Source of the DNA: Psoroptes ovis
Taxonomy: Eukaryota; Arthropoda; Arachnida; Sarcoptiformes; Psoroptidae
DNA length: 64,000 nucleotides
Reading direction: 5' to 3'
Assembly: GCA_002943765.1 (NCBI GenBank)
Contig: PQWQ01000026.1
Span: 372,001-436,000, forward strand
Part shown: positions 34,801 through 44,804 of the stretch, in pieces
How positions within the stretch are numbered: position 1 is the first letter of the stretch
How the letters are laid out: each line of letters starts with the position of its first letter
Made by a program: the position numbers and the translations under genes
The notes under the pieces: model-generated
Databases searched by the model: none
What the model saw: only the letters and a program-made list of their open reading frames with translations
Told to the model about the DNA's origin: nothing

Positions 34801-34851
34801 ATACCTTATCCATTTAATACTGTTGTCAAATATACAGATAATGATTGGTGA
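25804..34851 (+). CDS. Secreted animal heme peroxidase (peroxinectin/peroxidase type)
   Basis: Twelve exons: 25804-26101, 30650-30829, 30889-31442, 31542-31656, 32438-32614, 32684-32960, 33031-33472, 33535-33749, 33810-33925, 34000-34053, 34139-34244 and 34326-34851. All phases agree; 1019 residues. Order: signal peptide (LFSILIILFLIDYINC); a basic Arg/Asn region; a clip-like cysteine module (QCRTSNGFPGVCLPRGLCHS...VCC); then the peroxidase domain. The domain has QWGQFLDHDI (distal His about 373), FIDASMIYG, REHNRLA (534-540), AAFRWHSMV (proximal His about 621) and NIQRGRDHGMPTYNQIRRVC. A Gln/Arg/Asn tail follows LDCSSIPKMNLSPW. It likely acts extracellularly in oxidation, cross-linking or immunity. 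Intron 1 is inflated by a retrotransposon. Confidence 0.93.
26116..26133. repeat. Target-site duplication, left copy
   Basis: atcaaaattggatccatt, identical to 30606-30623. The flanking bases differ on both sides, so the duplication is exactly 18 bp. Confidence 0.93.
26134..26151 (-). repeat. Trinucleotide 3' tail of the LINE
   Basis: (GAT)6 on the plus strand, (ATC)6 on the element strand, abutting the target-site duplication. This is where a poly(A) tail would sit in L1-like elements. Microsatellite tails are known in I-type elements. Confidence 0.8.
26212..29514 (-). CDS. LINE ORF2: endonuclease, reverse transcriptase, RNase H
   Basis: About 1100 residues from ATG 29514 (MDTSQTNIKILTQNLQ). 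The AP-like endonuclease shows the catalytic cues IQEPHVS, VISGDFNSHNRVWG and SGSDHNLISF. The reverse transcriptase shows WKKATIKLIPKNN, YRPISLLPVMGKIFE, YIVSLDISGAFDSARYD, GGTPQGGKLSPLLWN and the FADDCILI active site. RNase H shows IFTDGSRS, VFQAELLAI, IITDSMSAIWAL and the final ADKFAK. The frame ends soon after LTRLLTGHG, so the C-terminal Cys/His knuckle found after this motif in many relatives is absent. The start codon lies inside the ORF1 stop region. Confidence 0.95.
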   Translation of the reverse strand: MDTSQTNIKILTQNLQHSYKSTLMFLTNATLLKSSLFCIQEPHVSFSAGFSGFNSVYHPVKPKCAIVSSYDIFKIDQFTNSNCACCLVNCSVPFILCCVYFSKNEEISSLKNHLENLEKLVISYSKYPIVISGDFNSHNRVWGGNFNDERGLVVLNFTCRLNFIILNDGKMTFDNSRHQSAIDLTVINQRAINYVSNWKVEDLVSGSDHNLISFIFDTIPPIKSYYLTRKYNTKCIDWSEFNEQISILSYFDDNAKTLNSNIDIENFVNDLMNTICAICDDCLPILKPTSKTKLSQDLKMKLSLLKNLRRRYQRQRCPVNRALWRARYLTCVNDFKNLLEKTRIDDCRNYLNQIDRYNVWRKLYHHCKNQLSINQTLKTIQRDDTTWCVSINETATYLLNKMFPDMNNDNNSIVHHHYIINCNKKDFCITKNEVDTAVNMEKDNKSPGFDAISANIVKQIHYKYPFLLLNLFNKCFAFGVFPKYWKKATIKLIPKNNGSGYKSYRPISLLPVMGKIFENILKCRLMHHLIVNHYLSYNQFGFLPQQGAELALKNLISQINDINDRNNYGYIVSLDISGAFDSARYDIILYRLREFNVPSNLYAIIHNYFCDRTIELSLMNQSFTKMATGGTPQGGKLSPLLWNVLIDDLLKMSLPRGCHLQAFADDCILICQHPIQELAADLTNSLLSIIAEWGLNNGLSFNPAKTKCMIISRHRNLASFPIIMNSRSIDLVPCLKILGLMIDSKLTWANHIDYIETKSMKMFNCIKKKFGPRWGLSYDVLRTIYVRAIEPMIVYACPVWNSVLSSRTKRGKLLSLQRRFAVGMIRASRTVSLQASLIIANLIPVDLVIKLRSDVFRIKSDAYLREQYEFPIRFKDSIHPALVQSFFIERIDAELEFCTDSHSCTIFTDGSRSEDLVGCSFVVFNDENCIPSVIQCFRLGAGCSVFQAELLAIRNALVWIIENGIVDAQIITDSMSAIWALHNIYTLNELVQDIFRIVCNHRGHICLKWTRSHCGNFGNDLADKFAKVAAVDLSDVFYTRVPMMTLCQASKLDILNLWNQRWTETADGHTTKLFFPTVGSRINTNFSPDRDLTRLLTGHG
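29504..30544 (-). CDS. LINE ORF1: Gag-like nucleic-acid-binding protein
   Basis: 346 residues, MSNFDKNIQLGHEWAKF to a TAG that overlaps the ORF2 ATG. The C-terminal third has a CCHC knuckle CFQCLRFGHPMKYC (residues 257-270, C-X2-C-X4-H-X4-C) and a second, CCKCQGEHLSRTC (276-288, C-X2-C-X3-H-X4-C). A third cysteine cluster follows (CTNC...VCIKH...NC). The mid-region (LGIELDIDDEQIV) resembles the RRM-like part of insect LINE ORF1 proteins. It should coat the element RNA. Confidence 0.92.
   Translation of the reverse strand: MSNFDKNIQLGHEWAKFLEKLSNVHGNTNISGYKKELAACSVFIQTLMTSAQLEIKSLKSSIQTKDTKPSYTQVVKNDIKKKTEHICILEPDNNAQIVDSKQTLSCMKGVFSSNQLANSGIKMKKVIPIRNKKVIIKCEEKKDCLHLREQLNNLKCGLKINIPSKRHPTFQILGIELDIDDEQIVNYILKQNEEIKNLLNDERQFIKKIRSKTDRVGTKYMIFEASPLVWQKCIELGQLFIGYKCCTVKDYLSVTQCFQCLRFGHPMKYCKNKPVCCKCQGEHLSRTCSAASTSTSDSSPTCTNCIYRNTINPRKVVCIKHSVFDKNCNEYKIALERIKSNIDYGY
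30606..30623. repeat. Target-site duplication, right copy
   Basis: Second identical copy of the 18-bp repeat, next to the 5' end of the element. Confidence 0.93.
31657..32437 (+). other. Large intron of the peroxidase gene
   Basis: 781-bp intron between the exon holding the distal His and the next exon. Apart from the LINE-bearing first intron, the other introns of this gene are 59-99 bp. AT-rich; no nested gene or TIR element recognised. Confidence 0.6.
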
Positions 34852-35228
34852 AATTGATATTAGAACGTGAATTATAATAATGTAAATCGTTTTATTATTT
34901 GAAAAAAAATGAATGTTTGAAAAAATCAATTATCAAAATGCAATTATTATATTTTTATTATCATAATTATTATTATTATTATGATTATCATACATTCAAA
35001 TGATTCAAAATAATAATAATAATCTAAAAATGCATATTAATATTTGAAAAAATTTAAATTATCATCCTCCTTCTCCTCCTCTTCTCTCTCATATATATAA
35101 TTTTGAAAAAATTCAATCACATAATTTAATCATTATCTTTTTCGAATGGATTTAATAATAATTATAATTATTATTATTATTATTCAAGATTCTTTTGAAT
35201 GCACACATTTATTAAAATTAATACAATA

Positions 35229-35305
35229 TGGGTTGTCCGAAAAGTTTTGGCCGATTTTCAAGAACACCTCTATTCGATTAAGCGGATGAACTTTTCGGAC
35301 AACCT
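35229..35305 (+). mobile_element. Mariner-like MITE, copy 1 (subfamily A)
   Basis: 77 bp. Inverted ends ggttgtccgaaaagtt and aacttttcggacaacc. Inner halves are unlike each other (ttggccgatttt against gattaagcggatg). TA precedes the left end; the right TA is lost. Confidence 0.75.
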
Positions 35306-35754
35306 TGGATTTTATTCTCAAGATTTTTTCGATGAACATAAAAATATATACAAATAATAATAACGATAATAATGTAATATTTATTTACATTTATTGCGAA
35401 AACGGATATGTTACATTTATTATTATTATTATTATTATTATTTTGAATTTGTTCAAATTCATATTGTTGGCATATAGCCTTATAGCAACCGAATCCCATT
35501 TATTCTTCGAAGAAGAAAATGGTAATTTCGATTTTGATTTCATTTTATATTTGTTTCAAGCAAAATTTCCCGGAAATTTCAAAAAATACATTAAATAAGA
35601 TGTTTTGAACAAATCAATTTCAGTGGCTGTATTTTGATAACAAACAAACAAACAAATGAATGAATGAATGAATGAATGATATGAAACGAGAAAAATATTC
35701 GTTTGATTGAATATCTTTCAAAGGTTTTTGATTTTATGCTCATTTCGAATGGTA

Positions 35755-35794
35755 TATTGCACCATATAGGGTAAAATGAATGTATGGTGCAATA
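35755..35794. repeat. Perfect 12-bp inverted repeat (hairpin)
   Basis: tattgcaccata (35755-35766) and tatggtgcaata (35783-35794) are exact reverse complements separated by 16 bases. Weaker pairing may extend outward. Function unknown. Confidence 0.5.
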
Positions 35795-36233
35795 CTGAAT
35801 GAATGAATGAATGAATGATCGAAAATCCCATGGGTCAAATCAATTTCATCCGTTTTTTTTTCTGTGTGTTTCTTATTCAATCACGAATATATATTTGTAC
35901 ATTTTTGATTTCTTACAGCCAAGAAAAAAAATGGGAGAAAAAAAAATGAATTTCAATTCAAAATTTAAATGAAATATCATTGTTCATTGTTGTTGTTGTT
36001 GATCATCGATGATGATCATTATTACATTATTCAAAATCAAAATGAATGATAATGATTATATTATGATAATTTAATTGGCCAAAAAACAACAGAAGAAAAA
36101 ATGAAAAATCTCAAAAAATTTTGTTGTTGTTCATGATTGATTCATCCAAATTTAATCATTATTATTATTATTATTATATTATCATATTAGATTGGATAAT
36201 CATTAAAATATATCAAAATCATTTATCATTATA

Positions 36234-36316
36234 TTAGGCGGTCCGAAAAGTTCATTCCGCTTAATCAATCGAGAGTTGCCGCATGAAAATCTGCTAGAAT
36301 TTTCCGGACAGCCTAA
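36234..36316 (-). mobile_element. Mariner-like MITE, copy 2 (subfamily A, inverted)
   Basis: 83 bp. Ends ttaggcggtccgaaaagttc and ttttccggacagcctaa, flanked by TA on both sides. Inner sequence cattccgcttaatc matches the right half of copy 1, so it lies in the opposite orientation. Confidence 0.78.
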
Positions 36317-36841
36317 TATATGAATATTTATATATATTTATGTGATATGTTTTTTGTTTTAGTTTTAGTTTTTTTTTCAAATCTAATGGTGAAATTATTT
36401 CATTTTATTCGATTTTTGTTTTTTCTTTTTCTGCTCGATTTTGATTTTGATTTGATTTTTGAATGTGATTATAATTTCATTATATGGCCATATTTTCTAT
36501 TTTTTTGGTTAATGTTGAATGTTGTATTATCAACATAAGTGATAATACATTTATAATCATAACATTTTGTTTTTTTTTCGATGGTGGTGGTCGTATTTGG
36601 GAACTTTGTTTCCTTGATACGATTTTGTTTTAGTTTTTTCATTTTCTCAAGTTTTTGCTGCTGCTGCTGCTGCTGCTGATATTTTGCCTTTGATTAATTC
36701 GATGATTTTTACATGTGAAATTGATTTATCAATGAGAAATTATTATTTTGATTATTTTTGATGTTTAAGTGCTCCAATTTTTTGTTCGAATTTTAATTGA
36801 TTTATTCCCCACCAACGATCATTGTCCAGAAAAATCCAAAG

Positions 36842-38261
36842 ATGGAACTATCGAATTTAAATCAAAATTTTGTCGGCGCACCAATTGTTCGTAGTTCATC
36901 ATTTTCCTATGTTTATTCAATACGTATCGGTATTGTTGGCTACGGGAAATTGGGACAATATTTAGTCGAACAATTGATGAATGAAGGACAAAAATATCGT
37001 CTTGATTTAGCATTCATATGGAATCGTACAGCATTGAATGAAGAAACACGTTCAAAAATATTGATCCGTTGTCCATTGGTTAAATTTTTAGAAGCATTAG
37101 ATCAAATAAGAGAAATTGATTTTGTTGATTTAATTATTGAAGTATGTCATCCAGATATTGTCAAACAATATGCTGAATTATTTTTGGATAAAGCTGATTT
37201 TTTGGTATGTATTAGCTGTGATTATTAAAACTCTATTAAATTATTACATTGAAATTTTTTTTTTTCAATGAAGATTGGTTCACCAACAGCATTAGCCGAT
37301 GCAGAATTTGCAAAAAAATTAAATGAAAAATTATTAAAATGTCAACATCGTATGTTTATTGCACGCGGTGCATTATGGGGAGCAAACGATATACAAATGA
37401 TGGCAAGACGCAAACGACTTCAGGTTTTTTTACAAATATTTATTTATGATTTATCATATTTCATATTTCATTTAATTTAAATTTTTTTTTTATTTCATTC
37501 AAATTCTATTTATATTTTCAAATCACCGAAACAATTCTAATTCGATTATCATTATTTGTATTTGTATTTGTTTTTCTTAATATTTTAGAACGTTGAAATT
37601 ACAATGAGATTCCATCCACGTTCATTAAGATTGAATGATCAAAAAATTCGTGCAATGAATGAAGAATTATTGAAACAAGAATCATTGAATAATGATAATA
37701 ATAATAGCCTAAATATTAATAGTTCAAATTTTACAAACAGCAATAATAATAATGTTAATATAAACAATAATATTATCAATAGTAATACTAATACTAGTAA
37801 TAGTAATCATTTACAAAAATCAATTGTATTATATGAAGGTTTAGCACGTGATCTATGTCAAATTGCACCGAATAATACGAATACGATTGCCATTGCTTCA
37901 TTGCTTGGTATTGGTTTTGATCAAACAATCGGGAAATTGATTGCCGATACAAGGTATTTGATTTTGTATTTGTGTAATTTGACCATGATTTTCCTTAATT
38001 TTTTTTATTTTTTGGAAATTTTTATTTCATTCTTATTCTCCCTGTAGTTTATGTGATCATCATAGTATTGAAATGGTTATAATCGGTAAACCGACAATCG
38101 ATGATAAACAATTTAAAATTGAATTAAGTCGTATCAGTCCAACACATAGTGCATATAATATAAGCAGTTTACTAACATATGAAAGTTTTTGGCAAAGCGT
38201 ACTACAATGTACAGGAAGTTTTTTACGTACAAACAATAATACTGAATTGCAAGTTTGTTGA
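36842..38261 (+). CDS. ASPDH: Aspartate dehydrogenase domain protein
   Basis: Four exons: 36842-37204, 37274-37423, 37589-37953 and 38048-38261; 363 residues. I start at MELSNLNQNF; the frame is open upstream without ATG. The Rossmann motif IRIGIVGYGKLGQYL is followed by AFIWNRTAL, DLIIEVCHPDIV, IGSPTALADAEF, IARGALWGANDIQMM, VLYEGLARDLCQIAPNNTNT and ADTSLCDHHSIEM. It ends FWQSVLQCTGSF...LQVC, closely tracking vertebrate ASPDH. The enzyme family is NAD(P)-dependent L-aspartate dehydrogenase, although animal members are poorly characterised. An Asn/Ser insert of about 45 residues separates RFHPRSLRL from VLYEG. Confidence 0.92.
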
Positions 38262-41200
38262 AAAACTTGAAAACTTTATTCACAGTTGCAATTTTTGATT
38301 AAAAAAAATATATTTAAATTCAATTTTGCTTAAATTAATTCATTTGTTTTTTATTTGTTTTTATGATAAAATATTTTCGATTATTTGTCAAATAATCAAA
38401 AAATATTTGAAAATGATTAATCATGATAAGTCATTTTCAAATAAATAATTTTCTTTTTTCTTTTTTTTTTGAATTTATCAAATATTTTGATAGCCAAAAA
38501 TGCTAGTGCAAATCGAATCAGTTTTACAAAAATTCAATTATTGCTTCTATGAAAACAATAACGTACTGGTACGTCGCATTTTCGCAAATGTCCGTGATGT
38601 TGCCGGCGCTTTTTGATTAAACTTTTTTTTAAAAAATTTTTCACCGACAGATTTCGCACTGAATTTCAGATTTTTTTTTTAACAAATCAAACATCAGCAT
38701 TTTTCATTTTTTCGAATATGACAAATGATTTATTCAATCAATGATTTGTCCAAAATTTTTGTGCATTTAAAATTGAAAAACAATTCATTTCATTCATTCA
38801 TTCATTCATCATCATCGATGATGATTATATCATTAATCAATCAATCACATTGATCAATGTGTTGGTGTTTTTTTCCATTTTAGATTCAATTGATTGATCA
38901 ATCATTAAATGGGTGAAGAAGATTAAAAACGAAGAAGAAATAAAAAACCAAAAAGTTTTCCCAAAAACTGAATTAACATTGATTTGAATTTTTGGCTTTC
39001 TCTCATATATTGATAAATGGGGAAAAAGTGTAAATCAAACCAAATTACCATTGCCATACGCATACACATAACATTCCATTTAAAAACATTTAAACAATGA
39101 AATTCAAACATTCAAAACAGCAGCAGCAGCGAAAATCGATCCGAAGAAATCAAGGAGAATCGAAAAAAAAAAGTTTTGTACCGAGAAAATTAGGAAAAAT
39201 TCCTTGAAGTATTTTCCCACAAAAATTTCAACGATTCTTTGGTTTATTCCTCGATAAAAAACAAATCAACAACGTTTTTAAATCAATCAATCAATCCAAT
39301 AAAGTCAATGATTAATGATTGTTTTCAATGATTATTTCGGTCATTTGGAATATTTAAGCGGTACACCGATCGTGAAATCAATGGAATTTTTTGATTTCAA
39401 AATTTTTGAAAGTAAATTCTATTCAAATATTGACCTTGTGTTCGCGTGGGCTCTAATATGACCTAAATACATATGATCTTTGCATATCAATTGAACATGA
39501 TTTGAAAATTTGTGTCAAAAATAGAAAAAAAAATCGGAATTCTTTGAGCCAAAAATCGATCCTAAAGTAATCATAATCACGAATTGCGTACGAAGAATGC
39601 CTATTCTAAGAATGTTCTTACGATTCCAAGGGAAAAAGTTCAAAAAATTCTTGGAAATTCATCAAAGCAAAATATAAACAAATAAATGAAATGAAATTCG
39701 TAGGAATAAACGATGAAATTCCGTTTCAAATTCAGTCATTTCATTCTTTTTTTCAATCGGAGCAAAATATGATGAGAAAAATTCTATATTTTTGCATAAA
39801 AATATGAGTATTTGTTATTTCAAGAAACAACAACAACAACAACCCTAAAGAAAAACAAAACTGTCACATCTGTTTCCAGCGAAGAAGAATAATTTGAATT
39901 TTTAGTAAAAAAAAAATTCAAAATTCCAATTAAAATGTATGCACGAGAAAAATTTACGTGAGAAATGTTTTTACATATAAAAAAGTTATCATTTTCATGT
40001 AAATTTGCCAAATTCATATTCAAATTCAAAGGGTGACAAAATTTTCATATTTATCAATGACTTATGGTTGAAAAATTTTGACACTCCATGACTTTTTTCT
40101 TTGAAGAAATTTTGGAGAAATTTTTTTTTAAAGAAAATTTGAAAACTTGAAAAATATATTCAAATCAACACCTCATGAGTCAATGGTCAATTTCAGAGGG
40201 TAAAAATTTTTAATGGGTTAAATCAGTGACCAGTATTTGGCTCGGTCGATTTTGAACAAAAACAGAAAAATTCATAATTTGATTTGTTTTAATCAATAAT
40301 TCAATGGTCCACAATTGAGAAAAACTTGCAAAAAATGAAAAAAAACTGAAAAAATCCACGCATTACTGCGGGGTAAACAACTTTCAATTTGCCTCTATTT
40401 TGATTTTACCAATTTTGTTTATTTATTTATTTGTATTGAGCCTTTAACAATACAATTGTTTTATTTGGTATAAATCATTCAATGATGAATGAATGATTGC
40501 ATTGAATTTATTATTATTTTTTGTGCATTGATTTTGCTCTAAAAATTGTTGAAATTTGTGAATTTTTATGATTCATTGATCTTCTTCTTGAATTATCAAT
40601 TATTCATTAAAATGACCAGTGAATTAATCGAAAAAGAAAAATTGCAATTATTTTGAAATTATTCATGAACAATGAGCAAAATAAACAGATCGAAATATCA
40701 TCAATGGAAATTGAATTTTTAATTTCAAATTCATTTCAATTTGAATGAATTAATTTGGTTTCAAAGTAATTTCAATACGAATTTTCATCATCATCATCAT
40801 CATTGAAGACACAGTAAATATCGAATAAACCTAAATTCAAAAAAATAAACATGAACATTAAGGGTAAATATTAAATGATCATAATGATCAATGAATGAAT
40901 GAATTGATAATATTTTGTCAAAAAATATTTCATTTGAATTGAATTATTTGATCTTTAATATTTACGAAATATTATTTGTCCAAAATATTGAATAATTCTT
41001 GATCATCGACCAAGACATTAATTTCAATATTAGTTGGTCATATATTTCGATTTGATATTTCAATTTGAAATTCATTTTTCTTTTGATCATATTTTTTCTT
41101 TGTCCATTCAATACTATTATCATCATTATATTCAATGAAAAACTTCGAAAAAACTATTCAAGGCTCTGCATAAAGCACAATGATTGAAATATGAAATTCT

Positions 41201-44200
41201 TCATATTGTCCAATAATGATAACTGATCATAATCGAGACAATGTTTGTTTGAATTTCCAACCAGGGAAAAACCCTGGAATAATAAATTCAACAAAAAATG
41301 ATGAATTTCGCCCAAGTAAAATTGTTTATTTGGTCTGATAAATTTTCAGCCACTTTGTCTGCTCTATTTTTTTCAAATGATTTCATTCATATAAAAGTTG
41401 CTTTTTGACCGAAAAATCATTGATCATTTTTCTATTCAAAATTCATTAAAAACTGATTGATTACTTTTCGACCAAACAATTTTTCTTTTCTCTCACACAG
41501 TTGAACTTCAAACATTTTGATCGTCTGCCATTTGATCGTATGTATGTGTGTTTATGTGTGTGTACATTTTTCACAGTTCTCACAACATCAATAATCAAAC
41601 TCAATGAGATCGAAGCGACGAAAAATTAGAATGAAAAAAAAAACATTTGATCTTGAACCAAAATTCAACATCAACAACAAACATCTGAAATATGGTTTCA
41701 TTTATATAAATATATATAGCGAAGCTTATTCCATAAATGATTCAAGCCCTTACCACTATTTACTATTGGAATTTTCATTTTTTTTGAATGCCATGATCGT
41801 ATCGAAATGTAAGAATCCCGATTCTTTGGACTGTTGCGCTAATTTTGTCACTGTATTTCAACGATTCTTTGGCGTACATATAGAATCGTTTTGGGGAATC
41901 GCTCCTATTCGACTCCTTGATTCTTTCGAAGCCCTTCTTTGCAGTCAAATGCTGTTCCATTTGAAAATATTTATTCAAAGACATGAACAAGGTCTGTATA
42001 TTTGAAGGTATATAGAAACTTGCGTCATACATCGTTCTACATTTGGTTTTTTGGTGAATGCAGAGAGTTTTAGTCAACGATTTGGAGCACCCGATCATTC
42101 TGTGGCACCATTTAACTATTTAACCAAGGGTTTTAAATGGAGAAAAATTTGCTTCTTCCATTTCGTTTTTTCGAAATGAAAAGTTAATGAAACCAATTCT
42201 ATATCATTAACAAGGAAATATTTGAAAAAAATGAAAATAAATATCAAAAAACATATCCGTATATCGTTGAATATTATTTATAAATGGTTTTGGTGCATAC
42301 GATTTAAAACCTTTGAACATTTATTATTTGTTTTTTCCTAAATTTTCCAACGATATTCTTTTGATATTATTCCTTGAATATTCTTATATAATTCTATGGA
42401 GAATTCTCCGAATGCCACTACGCTTATTCTTATTCTTATCATCATTATCAATTGAATTCATGTAAAACAAAATTATGAATCATGATTTTATGAATCCAAG
42501 AATAAACGATGTATATAAACGATACATTACATGCATCCGCGACGCAAACATGAAGCATCTCTTGCTATATCTCTGGTAAAATATATATAGAATTCGTTCA
42601 AGAATCATGAATTTCATATATATAGTTTGAATTGACGAATTAATTTTGGAGAAATTTTTCCATAATTTTTTGTTTCGTTCTAAACAAATCAAACATATAT
42701 AATATATGATATTATCAGACCATTGAATACACATATATGTTTGTTTGTTTGTTAGTTTGTTCGGTCTGAAAATATATCATATCTTTAACTCGAAAACTTA
42801 CGGAAGAATATTTATTTTATTCAAGAAAAAGAATAGTAGACGACGGCACGAAAAAAAAAAATATGACATACGCTGTATGACGACAAAGGCGACAACCGAA
42901 CCAACCACCAACCAACTAACCAGCCATCATCAACCAAACGAATCTACCAAATATACAAATGGTAGGCAATGAGCCAACTCATAGAGATCGAAGGGGGAAA
43001 AAATTTATATAAATAATAATAATAAAAACGATGATTGCAATATATGTGAATGTGTGTGTGTGTGTGTGTTGGTGGTAATATTCTTCAATATTTTTTTTTT
43101 TATTAATTCAACTAATAATTCTTATTATATTCGTTTGTTGATGTTATTATTTTTGCCGTTTTCAATGATGATGAGAATGATGATGAATTGTAAGAATTTT
43201 CATTTTCTTAAAGAATATATTTCTGGTGTGTATATGTGTGTGTGTGTTTGTGTATGTTATGATGAATAATAATTGAATGAAAAATCAAATCAATGTATCA
43301 CAATTGATAATGGTAATGATAATGATAATAAAGTGAAATGAATTGAAAGCTAAAATAACCAATTAATCAAAAAAAAAAAAAAAAAATGAAAAATAAATAA
43401 ATGGACCAAAAATATTATCAGCAATCAAAATTCAATTTGAAAATGAAATAATAATAATAATTTGAAAATTATTTGAATGACATTTTTTTTTTTTTTTGCC
43501 GTGTGTGTCAAACTTTGAATTTCAATCAAAATAATTTCAAGAAAATTTGATCAATTCAATTCAATCAATCAAATCGAAATGAATCAACGTTGATGATCAA
43601 TGGTTATTCAATGAGAAAATATCGTTTTTTCCATTTAAAATTCAATGAATTTCAATCATTTTCAATGATTTGTGTTCAAATGATTTTTGGTGAATATTTT
43701 CAATTCAATTGAATTCAGTGTAAATTCTTCTATTCATTCATTCTTAATAAATGTCTTTGAACCTTAATTTAAAACAACAAACGAATAATGATTGTCATTT
43801 GTGTTTAAAGCTATAAATTGCTTTAAATTGAATTAAATGAAGAATAAGTACATGAACATACGTTTACACATATACATTCAATTCAATTCAATTCAATGAA
43901 TCATCATTCGAAAAGTGATGTAAAGAATTTTGAGAATTTAAGAAAATTTTTCCAGCAAACAATTATCATCTTAGATCAAATATCATCATCCTCATCATCA
44001 TCGTTTGGTTTATTTTCAATTGTTGATTGCCATAATCACAATCAAATAAAATGATGATGAATAAAAGTTCAAATTAAATCATTCACATATTAATTATTAT
44101 TAATATTTTTGTGCAATATTATTGTTTGTTCATAAAAATGGCCTGTATTTAATCTATTTTTCTGAATGTAAAATTTGTGTTGATTTGAATGAATGGATGA

Positions 44201-44804
44201 ATTTGATCGCGAATTTATCTTCAAAAAATAGTTTTAAAACAAATTAAATAATTGAATTTAGATTAGAAATCAATGATTAAACATTGATAATTATCAACGA
44301 TTTCGTCAAAAATATATTATGATGCAAATTGATAATCGATCAATTCCAATCAATATTAAACATCGAAATGTTGATAAAATACTTACAATTAAATTGATTA
44401 TATTATCATTCATAATATTATTAACATGGAAAGCTAATATATTGATGGGAATTTTGGCCAAAATTATTACAATTATAATATTGATAATTATTCATATTTT
44501 GACTGCCAATCATTATTGTTTATTGATTAAATTTTTCAATTATTTATCGTCAATCAAACAAAAATATTTGAGGCCAATAAATGTATCAATTTTGAACCAT
44601 TATTATTATCATCATAATAATAATAATGTTGATAATAATATTTTGATTAGAGTAGCCAAATATAATATTAATAAAATAATGGCCAATTTTTTCAATATTA
44701 TTATTATTAAAAATAATGTTTTCAACAATTTGAAAACATTGAAATCATTAATGAAAATATTATGGTCAATAATTAATTTACAAATGATGATACAAATCAT
44801 CATA
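38262..44804. other. 6.5-kb gene-poor region
   Basis: Between ASPDH and the preferred ADAM10 start. AT-rich with (TCAT)n, (TG)n (near 43051-43068) and homopolymer runs. Two overlapping opposite-strand frames at 41604-42098 lack recognisable domains. An open frame at 44319-44804 leads into the ADAM10 start and may be 5' UTR or extra coding. No RNA gene recognised. Confidence 0.4.

Larger units (their letters stand above)
34852..36841. other. Intergenic with two fold-back elements
   Basis: Between the peroxidase stop and the aspartate dehydrogenase start. It holds two mariner-like MITE copies, a perfect 12-bp hairpin near 35755, (TGAA)n runs and a (TGC)n run near 36657-36678. No coding gene supported. 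Confidence 0.45.

Noticed and set aside
35278..35598. Frames overlapping MITE copy 1
   Set aside because: They begin in or cross the transposon end and a (TAT)n run; no conserved content.
41604..42098. Two overlapping opposite-strand frames (133 and 107 codons)
   Set aside because: No recognisable domain, signal peptide or splice-consistent neighbours. Open frames on both strands of the same segment suggest composition, not coding.
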